The translations under genes and the position numbers were made by a program. Of a DNA stretch of 33,316 nt, positions 19,597 through 25,724 are shown one piece after another (the first letter of the stretch is position 1; every line of letters starts with the position of its first letter). The DNA lies in NCBI GenBank assembly GCA_030615165.1, contig JAUWZW010000004.1:1-33316 (forward strand), read 5' to 3'. This stretch comes from Candidatus Aenigmatarchaeota archaeon. GTDB taxonomy: Archaea; Aenigmatarchaeota; Aenigmatarchaeia; QMZP01. The notes below the pieces were generated by a model. The model worked only from the letters and a program-made list of their open reading frames with translations, was not told the DNA's origin and did no database searches.

Positions 19597-20406
19597 ATGG
19601 TAAAAAAGGGGTATTGGCTTGAAAAAGAGGAATCCGGCCGATTCATTAGTTGGGGAGCGTTGCTGTTTGTTTTGCTGATATTGGTCTTTGGTTTGATAAC
19701 CACATACGTGGTAGACGTATGGGGCTCAGGGCCAAGGACACTTTCCTTTGCCGGATACAACTGGATAGTCAAAGGATCTAACTTCCCCACCAGCCCGGGC
19801 CCTAATTATTTTTCGGACAGGGAAGAAGATGTCTGGGTTGACAGCAATGGTATTCACCTGACAATCAGTCAGCGAAACGGCAGGTGGTTCTCTACTGAGG
19901 TTATTCTCAACCAGAGCCTCGGTTATGGTAAATATGTTTTCCAAACCCGTGGCAGGTTTGATATCATTGACCCGAACATGGTGGCTGCCCTGTTCACATG
20001 GGACAATGATTATCCGGTATATAATTACCGGGAGATAGATATTGAATTTGCACGTTGGGGTGATCCTGATGATGCGACCAATGCCCAATATGTTGTCCAC
20101 CCCGGGTATTATGTCAAACATTACCATCGCTTCCGTATTGACCTCACTACTCAAAATAATGATATGACCCACTACATGATCTGGATACCTGGAAGCATTA
20201 CATTCAAAACATACCGTGGTCAGCATCTTAATAGTACACCACCTGAAAGTGATTTGATTGAAGAATGGGCGCATAGCAGTACAGATGTCCCTCCACCAGG
20301 TAACGAGAACGTTCACTTCAACTTCTGGTTGTATAATGGCAATGCGCCTACCAATAACCATGGCAATGAATTTGTGGTGACAGGTTTTACTTGGAATCCC
20401 CTCTGA
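19597..20406 (+). CDS. Membrane-anchored glycoside hydrolase family 16-like (concanavalin A fold) protein
   Basis: N-terminal MVKKGYWLEKEE and TM; REIDIEFARWG matches the GH16 ExDxE-type signature; C-terminal HFNFWLYNGN... Confidence 0.75.
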   Translation: MVKKGYWLEKEESGRFISWGALLFVLLILVFGLITTYVVDVWGSGPRTLSFAGYNWIVKGSNFPTSPGPNYFSDREEDVWVDSNGIHLTISQRNGRWFSTEVILNQSLGYGKYVFQTRGRFDIIDPNMVAALFTWDNDYPVYNYREIDIEFARWGDPDDATNAQYVVHPGYYVKHYHRFRIDLTTQNNDMTHYMIWIPGSITFKTYRGQHLNSTPPESDLIEEWAHSSTDVPPPGNENVHFNFWLYNGNAPTNNHGNEFVVTGFTWNPL

Positions 20407-20421
20407 AGGTGTCGCCTTCCA
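20405..20421 (+). terminator. Small hairpin after the GH16-like gene
   Basis: gaagg-tgtcg-ccttc; no strong T-tract. Confidence 0.25.
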
Positions 20422-20550
20422 CCTAAATACACGCCAGAATTTCGAATTTTAAGGGCATTTAGCTCGTATTTTGCGTCTAAACTGTCCTATTTATTGAGCA
20501 AGCACGCCTGAAACCGCTATATACCTACGAACTCTCACTTTTGATATAAC

Positions 20551-20560
20551 CTTTTAAATA
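20551..20560 (+). promoter_or_regulatory. TATA box for leaderless gene 20581
   Basis: cttttaaata about 25 nt upstream of ATG. Confidence 0.55.
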
Positions 20561-20580
20561 CTAGTATCTAAAACTACAAC

Positions 20581-21387
20581 ATGACTATATCAAAGATACC
20601 TTATTGGCAGAGGAAACCATCAAAAAAGGTTACAGAATGGGTGCAGAATATATCTAACTTGTTAAGTGACGGTCAGGTCAGGACTGTCAGGAACATAACC
20701 TATCATTTCTATCCTGGGATTCATGGCAAGGAGCTAGACCTGGCATACCACAATATTGTTAAATATATTGTCAGGGGCAGGGCTGTAACGCATACAATTA
20801 AATGGAATTCTATCAGGGAATCCAGGGTTAAGCTTAATGCCGGCAAAGGTTGGGAGAATACAAAGGAGTTTATCGATTACCACACCAAAGACCTAGCGGA
20901 CAGATACAGCAGGGACAAGACCCCGAGCCACATGAAACAGTTTGAGGTCTGGTTCGAGAAGGACACGATCGAGCCGGAGTTCAGCGAGGTCTGTGGCAAG
21001 TACGATGTCCCCAACATGGCGACAAGGGGCCAGCTCACCTGGACGGCCAAGAAGAAGGCGAGCGAGAGGCTGGACGGTGATTCTGTTATCCTGTATTTCG
21101 GTGATAATGACGGCAAGGGGCGTGAGATATTCGATGTGATATGCAGGGACCTGAAATACCTCGGCTGCGGGGTGAGGGTATTGTGGGCAGGGATAACTGG
21201 GAAGCAGGAGTTAAAATACGGGCTGTCCCCGGAGTGCCGGCTGGACGGCGTTGATCTGGAGGATCTGAAACGGATTGTTGAGAAGGCCGTCCTGAGATAT
21301 ATTGACGTGGACAAATTCAATGCCATCATCAGGCAGGAGGGGAAAGACATCAAACTCTTGGAGGGGCTGAAAATAACAGTGAAATGA
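20581..21387 (+). CDS. TOPRIM-domain protein (Topo VI-A/Spo11-like fold, mobile-element type)
   Basis: FEVWFEKDTIEPEF...YDVPNMATRGQLTWTAKKKASERL...DSVILYFGDNDGKGREIF: Glu plus DxDxxG TOPRIM pattern. Confidence 0.65.
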   Translation: MTISKIPYWQRKPSKKVTEWVQNISNLLSDGQVRTVRNITYHFYPGIHGKELDLAYHNIVKYIVRGRAVTHTIKWNSIRESRVKLNAGKGWENTKEFIDYHTKDLADRYSRDKTPSHMKQFEVWFEKDTIEPEFSEVCGKYDVPNMATRGQLTWTAKKKASERLDGDSVILYFGDNDGKGREIFDVICRDLKYLGCGVRVLWAGITGKQELKYGLSPECRLDGVDLEDLKRIVEKAVLRYIDVDKFNAIIRQEGKDIKLLEGLKITVK

Positions 21388-21640
21388 GGAATCCCGCAAA
21401 ACCCCCAAGAGAACATGTCCTCAATTGATGAAAGAACTGGCCAAATGATATGAGATGTCCATAGAAATTGAGTAAGCCAGATGAAACAATCAATTTTGTT
21501 TTTGGATTTCTATTAGCGTTACTACAATCTGCCAGGGTGCCACAAAAATACAATTTATGGGGGAATTGTGGATTCAAAATTTCATTCGAGGGGCACTTTT
21601 ACGCTCAATAAAACGGATATCTGTTTCCTGGGAACCACTG

Positions 21641-21650
21641 TGTTTATATA
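21641..21650 (+). promoter_or_regulatory. TATA box for gene 21673
   Basis: tgtttatata about 25 nt upstream of ATG. Confidence 0.5.
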
Positions 21651-21672
21651 TCAGTGCCACAAATATTATTAT

Positions 21673-21924
21673 ATGGCAATGAAGAAGAAAAAGGTTGGCA
21701 GACCCCGCAAGGCAGAGTCGGAGAAGGTAGTAAAGGTCAATACTTCTTATGACCCGGACAATTACAGATACATTGTGCAGATTCTAGACGAGCGGAAGCT
21801 GGAACATAGAGGACACTTCGTGAAGATTGTTAATGAAATTATTGCAGACCACAAGAACGTGAAACAGTTCAAGGAGCATCAGGCAGCTAAGCTAAAAGCT
21901 CAGTTAGATATTTTGGAGAAGTGA
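21673..21924 (+). CDS. Small AT-hook-containing DNA-binding protein
   Basis: MAMKKKKVGRPRKAES: GRPRK AT-hook core; start supported by upstream TATA. Confidence 0.6.
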   Translation: MAMKKKKVGRPRKAESEKVVKVNTSYDPDNYRYIVQILDERKLEHRGHFVKIVNEIIADHKNVKQFKEHQAAKLKAQLDILEK

Positions 21925-21930
21925 GATAGT

Positions 21931-22392
21931 ATGGCCAGCATACTTGAATCTGAGATACGGCAATCCTTTAACCATTTCAAGGTCTGGTGGGAAAAATTTC
22001 ATTCTGACTCCAGGCACATCCAAAAAAGACCGTTTGACTTCATAGCAGCAAGATATGAGAGCGGAAAGATGAGGGCCATAGAGTGCAAAATGATCAGGAT
22101 CCCCAGCTTTAAATTCTCTGTGCTGCCACCACACCAGGAGAAAGGTCTTTACAAATTTTCTTCGATGAAGGGAGCGTGGGCCTATGTCCTGGTCAACTTC
22201 AGGAGAGATCCCCCTGGGGTTTGCTTTGCTGTGGATATCCATAAATATATATCTCTCAAAAAAATATTGAAAGGAAAGAGAAGCAGCATACCAATAGACT
22301 TGTTTTATAGTCATGCCATACAGCTCGAAAGAATAAATATCTCCGGACCCCCAAGATATTTGAAGGGCTGGAACCTGGAAGCAATACTATAG
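21931..22392 (+). CDS. RecU/Hjc-like Holliday-junction resolvase family nuclease (PD-(D/E)XK)
   Basis: QKRPFDFIAARYESGKMRAIECKMIRIPSFKFSVLPPHQEKGL...KGAWAYVLVNF: D...ExK plus PHQ, RecU-like. Confidence 0.7.
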   Translation: MASILESEIRQSFNHFKVWWEKFHSDSRHIQKRPFDFIAARYESGKMRAIECKMIRIPSFKFSVLPPHQEKGLYKFSSMKGAWAYVLVNFRRDPPGVCFAVDIHKYISLKKILKGKRSSIPIDLFYSHAIQLERINISGPPRYLKGWNLEAIL

Positions 22393-22452
22393 ATTTTGTT
22401 GAAAAAGGGGTGTTTTCATAGGCAATCGAGGGGTGTGATTTGAGGGGTGACA

Positions 22453-22460
22453 TATTTAAA
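22453..22460 (+). promoter_or_regulatory. TATA box of gene 22483
   Basis: tatttaaa about 25 nt upstream of ATG. Confidence 0.55.
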
Positions 22461-22462
22461 TC

Positions 22463-22480
22463 TGTATATGTATATGTAAG
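22463..22480 (+). repeat. 18-bp direct repeat copy 1 (tgtatatgtatatgtaag), candidate operator
   Basis: Identical to 22906-22923; lies between TATA and start codon. Confidence 0.7.
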
Positions 22481-22482
22481 TC

Positions 22483-22704
22483 ATGGCGAAGAATTTACCA
22501 AAAGATATGTTCCCTGCAATCAATAATATTCTCAAAAAACATCCTGATGGATTGAGTTACACAAAAATAGCAGAAGAGTTGAGCAAGATTATGAAAAAAC
22601 CTGTATATGCTTCTTCTACTCAGTGGCACATACTACGGCATATGTCAAAGGTTGTGGACATCAAAATGCAGGGAAACAGGGCAACTATAAAGTTAAAAAA
22701 GTGA
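22483..22704 (+). CDS. Small winged-helix-like protein
   Basis: AINNILKKHPDGLSYTKIAEELSKIMKKPVYASSTQWHILRHMSKVVDIKMQGNRATIKLKK. Confidence 0.6.
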   Translation: MAKNLPKDMFPAINNILKKHPDGLSYTKIAEELSKIMKKPVYASSTQWHILRHMSKVVDIKMQGNRATIKLKK

Positions 22705-22734
22705 AGCTTGGTTATCCAAATAAAATTGACTTCT

Positions 22735-22878
22735 CTATGTGTTGTTTTTAAGTTCAAATTACTTCTGAAACATCACTTTGGACTAAAAATAGCTGAATGA
22801 TATGGGGTAAAGAGGCATTTTACTAAAGGAAAAATAGGCATATCTTAATGAAACCAGCATACTGTGAACAACACATAG
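22735..22878. repeat. 12-bp perfect inverted repeat ctatgtgttgtt ... aacaacacatag
   Basis: Arms 22735-22746 and 22867-22878 in an AT-rich intergenic region. Confidence 0.75.
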
Positions 22879-22905
22879 TCTTTATATGTATGTAGTGCCT
22901 AATTA

Positions 22906-22923
22906 TGTATATGTATATGTAAG
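22906..22923 (+). repeat. 18-bp direct repeat copy 2
   Basis: tgtatatgtatatgtaag, identical to 22463-22480. Confidence 0.7.
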
Positions 22924-22978
22924 AAATCAAAAATTAAAAAATCATATAAAAAATTTGATATAAATTTTACATATACAT
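22911..22978. repeat. 12-bp perfect inverted repeat atgtatatgtaa ... ttacatatacat
   Basis: Arms 22911-22922 and 22967-22978. Confidence 0.7.
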
Positions 22979-22999
22979 TAAAAATTCGGGGGCAATCAA

Positions 23000-23422
23000 A
23001 TGAGCAAAATAGGGAATATAATGAAGCATTATAAGAAACTAAAGAATTACACAAAAAACACTTATATAGCAAGGCAATTTTTCCAGCTACATAAACAACC
23101 AAGCGTAATGACTATCTTAACAGTAAGACGATACCGCATAAAGAAACTTGAAATAATCAATTACCAAGACCTTAACATAACAGTAGTTCGCTACACAAAC
23201 GAACAGATAACCGCACATCTAAAGAATTGGAAAAAAGCGGGTGTGTGTGGCACAATAACAGCAAGAACAATTGCGGAAACCTTTATGGGTTTGCATAAAT
23301 ATAGTGACCGCAAGGCATACCAAACCGCACATAAGAAATCACAACGATTATTAGACCGCTTGTTTAATCAGGGCTTCTTTAGTGAAAAGATACAGCACTC
23401 ACCAATACAATACGCATTTTAA
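23000..23422 (+). CDS. Hypothetical basic, HTH-like protein
   Basis: 140-aa ORF with SD-like cggggg upstream; YTNEQITAHLKNWKKAGVCGTITARTIAETFMG... Confidence 0.6.
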   Translation: MSKIGNIMKHYKKLKNYTKNTYIARQFFQLHKQPSVMTILTVRRYRIKKLEIINYQDLNITVVRYTNEQITAHLKNWKKAGVCGTITARTIAETFMGLHKYSDRKAYQTAHKKSQRLLDRLFNQGFFSEKIQHSPIQYAF

Positions 23423-23431
23423 GACCTTTTT

Positions 23432-23467
23432 AAAGGGGCTTAATTTTTTCCCCTTTTTCTCTTTTTT
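23432..23467 (+). terminator. Hairpin plus T-tract terminator
   Basis: aaagggg - cttaatttttt - cccctttt followed by T-rich sequence. Confidence 0.65.
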
Positions 23468-23521
23468 TATTCCTCAAAATCGCTATTATGCGAACTGACT
23501 ACAATATATTAGTTTTTATGT

Positions 23522-23786
23522 AAGGTTTGCGGATTCGCAATAGTGATAACCGTTGTGACCGCTTGACCTGAAAGAACCTTTAAGCGTATGTGCTGTTTGG
23601 AAATCGGGTATCTGGTGACTTATACCCTTTACGGCGAAAGGAAAACCAAGCCGTTACGCATGGCGTAACGGTGAGCTTAAAGCGTGAAACTGTCAGGGAA
23701 AAACCTTTCATGTGGTTTGTTGGCGACAACGAACCGAAAACATGATTAAGTGGGAAACGGTGACGGACAGGTGAAACTACCGTTTA
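23522..23786 (+). ncRNA. Candidate structured non-coding RNA
   Basis: About 400-nt ORF-free gap with many perfect stems: ttgcg/cgcaa; ctttaagc/gcttaaag; gggtat/ataccc; ccgttacgc/gcgtaacgg; tcatgt/acatga enclosing a GCGA-tetraloop stem; aaacggt/accgttt. Confidence 0.65.
23757..23772. repeat. Left copy of 16-bp perfect inverted repeat (acggtgacggacaggt)
   Basis: Exact reverse complement of 30042-30057; lies in the last hairpin of the ncRNA candidate. Confidence 0.85.
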
Positions 23787-23831
23787 ACCTTCTTTCTTTA
23801 TTATCATCTTAAAAATAAGGGGGTTGGTTAA

Positions 23832-24320
23832 ATGGAATTGACACAAGAGCAAAAAATAGAGTTAGGAACAACAGAAATCGCAAAAAGGATAAGGCAACAG
23901 CTTAAACAAGAATACCCAAGCTGTAAGTTCTCCGTAAGAAGTGAATATTTTTCTATGGGGAGTGCTATAACAATATCCTTAATGGTGGCAGACAGACGAA
24001 TTAAAAGGAATATGTCAGAAATTCCAGAACAAGCTTTTTTAAATGTAGGCAACGGATACAGCAAAGAAGATATAGAAGATAGGCAAAACAAAAAATACCA
24101 CCAGCTAAACCAATACGCTTTAAAAGATGGTTATGACCCTGCTAATTGGTGTAATGGGGTATTCCTAACAGAACAAGGGCATAACCTACTTAAAAGGGTT
24201 GTCCAAATAGCACAGCAATATAACTATAACAATAGTGACCCACAAACAGACCATTTTGATGTAAATTTTTACCTACATATAGAGCTTGGAAAATGGAACA
24301 AAGAATTTATAGACGGTTAA
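23832..24320 (+). CDS. LPD29-like (large polyvalent protein-associated) domain protein
   Basis: IAKRIRQQLKQEYPSCKFSVRSEYFSMGSAITISL resembles the LPD29 pattern; SD-like aaggggg upstream. Confidence 0.5.
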   Translation: MELTQEQKIELGTTEIAKRIRQQLKQEYPSCKFSVRSEYFSMGSAITISLMVADRRIKRNMSEIPEQAFLNVGNGYSKEDIEDRQNKKYHQLNQYALKDGYDPANWCNGVFLTEQGHNLLKRVVQIAQQYNYNNSDPQTDHFDVNFYLHIELGKWNKEFIDG

Positions 24321-24383
24321 ACGGTGGCACTTAATCCCGCACTCCTTCTTTATGATTATTTAAAAATAAGGAAGGTGGTGTTT

Positions 24384-24518
24384 ATGCCCGATTGTAAGAA
24401 TTGCGAAAATGGAAACGGTTGCAAAGAAGGGTGTGAATATTGGTTCACACAAGAGTTAAGGGAAGCTGGTTTCAAAGGCAAAATATTCCATAGTAACGGA
24501 AGCACGGAGAAGCTTTAA
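24384..24518 (+). CDS. Small Cys-rich protein (MPDCKNCENGNGCKEGCEYWFTQ...)
   Basis: SD ggaagg upstream; CxxC clusters. Confidence 0.55.
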   Translation: MPDCKNCENGNGCKEGCEYWFTQELREAGFKGKIFHSNGSTEKL

Positions 24519-24530
24519 GTGGTGATTTCT

Positions 24531-24722
24531 ATGGTTGATTTTAAGGACTTGCTTGAAGAATTGACCAAGAATACGCTGAAACACAACGGTAGGTATCAAT
24601 ACATTATCTCTACAATAAAGCGTATGGATAGGGGGAGTGCGAGGACACCAAATTCAGCAAAACATAACCTCTCCAACAAATTTGAGTTGGGGAGTTTGTT
24701 TGAGGGGGAGAGATTGGCGTGA
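24531..24722 (+). CDS. Small hypothetical protein
   Basis: Start MVDFKDLLEELTK; short; 3' end overlaps hairpins. Confidence 0.4.
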   Translation: MVDFKDLLEELTKNTLKHNGRYQYIISTIKRMDRGSARTPNSAKHNLSNKFELGSLFEGERLA

Positions 24723-24742
24723 GTAGGTCTCTCCCTTTTTTT
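24706..24742 (+). terminator. Intrinsic-terminator-like hairpin
   Basis: gggagaga / tctctccc (8 bp perfect) followed by T7. Confidence 0.75.
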
Positions 24743-24809
24743 ATTTTATAATGATGATATAATTATGGGCTGGTTAGGTTTCGTCAGCCGACCACCCCCT
24801 TGTGATGTT

Positions 24810-24992
24810 ATGGAAAGGAAGATTTGTGAGAATTGCTTTTGGAAACACCCTTTTTCATTTGGTAGAGATAAAAAAGGTAAGGAATATTTTTGCGAACTAC
24901 CAAATCAGCATAGAAGAAAATATAAAACAAAAGGGGTTGTTTATTCAAATACAAAAGCGTGTCACTATTTTAGAAAACTAAAAAGAAGGTGA
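24810..24992 (+). CDS. Small Cys-containing, zinc-finger-like protein
   Basis: MERKICENCFWKHP...YFCELPNQHRR...ACHYF; longer start 24765 possible. Confidence 0.5.
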   Translation: MERKICENCFWKHPFSFGRDKKGKEYFCELPNQHRRKYKTKGVVYSNTKACHYFRKLKRR

Positions 24993-24996
24993 TGTT

Positions 24997-25122
24997 ATGA
25001 CCAAAGACAAAATCGTAACGGAGTTGCAGGGCATAATAAAGAAGCAAGGCAGATACTATGCCTTCCGAACACACACAAAGCCCCTGCTTGAAGGGTTGAT
25101 AGACCAAATTAATACTGGTTAA
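24997..25122 (+). CDS. 41-aa hypothetical protein
   Basis: MTKDKIVTELQGIIKKQGRYYAFRTHTKPLLEGLIDQINTG; SD agaaggtg upstream. Confidence 0.4.
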   Translation: MTKDKIVTELQGIIKKQGRYYAFRTHTKPLLEGLIDQINTG

Positions 25123-25138
25123 AAAGTGAGGGATAGGT

Positions 25139-25252
25139 ATGGCAGAAGTAACACACACCTATATAGAAAACTTATACAGAGAGGGCAAAATAACTTATCT
25201 GGAAAGCGAGATACTACATCAGTTATTATATAATCCTGATTTGTTTGGGTGA
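25139..25252 (+). CDS. 37-aa hypothetical protein
   Basis: MAEVTHTYIENLYREGKITYLESEILHQLLYNPDLFG; SD-like gaggga upstream. Confidence 0.4.
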   Translation: MAEVTHTYIENLYREGKITYLESEILHQLLYNPDLFG

Positions 25253-25254
25253 TT

Positions 25255-25464
25255 ATGATGACGGAAACAATTAGGGGTAATGGCATGAAGAAACCAAAAC
25301 CCGATAAAATATTGGCAGGTGACGGAACAGAAACCGAGCGGAACAGGAACAGGCGATTAGCTGAACAGCAACTAATTGACTTTATTTGGGGCAACTCAAA
25401 CGGACAGCAAAGGAAACAACTGTTTGACGATTTAACAACGGTTCAGGGTTGTTGGGAATATTAG
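25255..25464 (+). CDS. Small hypothetical protein
   Basis: MMTETIRGNGMKKPKPDKILAGDG...; start uncertain. Confidence 0.4.
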   Translation: MMTETIRGNGMKKPKPDKILAGDGTETERNRNRRLAEQQLIDFIWGNSNGQQRKQLFDDLTTVQGCWEY

Positions 25465-25467
25465 GAG

Positions 25468-25692
25468 ATGATGACCATGAAGGTCTTGATTTGTAGATAC
25501 ACTTGCAGAAACTGTGGCTATCAGGGAATAAACATAGACCAAAAGACCTGTCTTGCCTGTGGTGGTAGGACAAAGAACACTATGTCTTATGAGGACATCA
25601 CGGTCTTATTCAGGGGGATTTTGAAGGAGATTGCCCTTTTGGACAGGAAGATAAGGGAGATGGGTGAGAGGTTCGTAGAAGCGCCGAAATAA
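25468..25692 (+). CDS. Zinc-ribbon protein
   Basis: ICRYTCRNCGYQGINIDQKTCLACGGRT (two CxxC), then helical region. Confidence 0.6.
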   Translation: MMTMKVLICRYTCRNCGYQGINIDQKTCLACGGRTKNTMSYEDITVLFRGILKEIALLDRKIREMGERFVEAPK

Positions 25693-25724
25693 GTCATGCT
25701 CATTTTGAGATAGAAACAATTTTA

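Noticed and set aside
19726-20361. Minus-strand 211-aa ORF opposite the GH16-like gene
   Set aside because: Shadow ORF; sense strand has the GH16 motif and TM anchor
23590-23645. Hammerhead-like ctggtga...gaaa
   Set aside because: Core CUGANGA is not present and stems do not match the three-way hammerhead arrangement
23641-23690. Possible group II intron domain V (agccgttacgc...gcgtaacggtgagctt)
   Set aside because: Stem lacks the domain V GNRA loop/bulge pattern and no reverse transcriptase/maturase ORF is nearby
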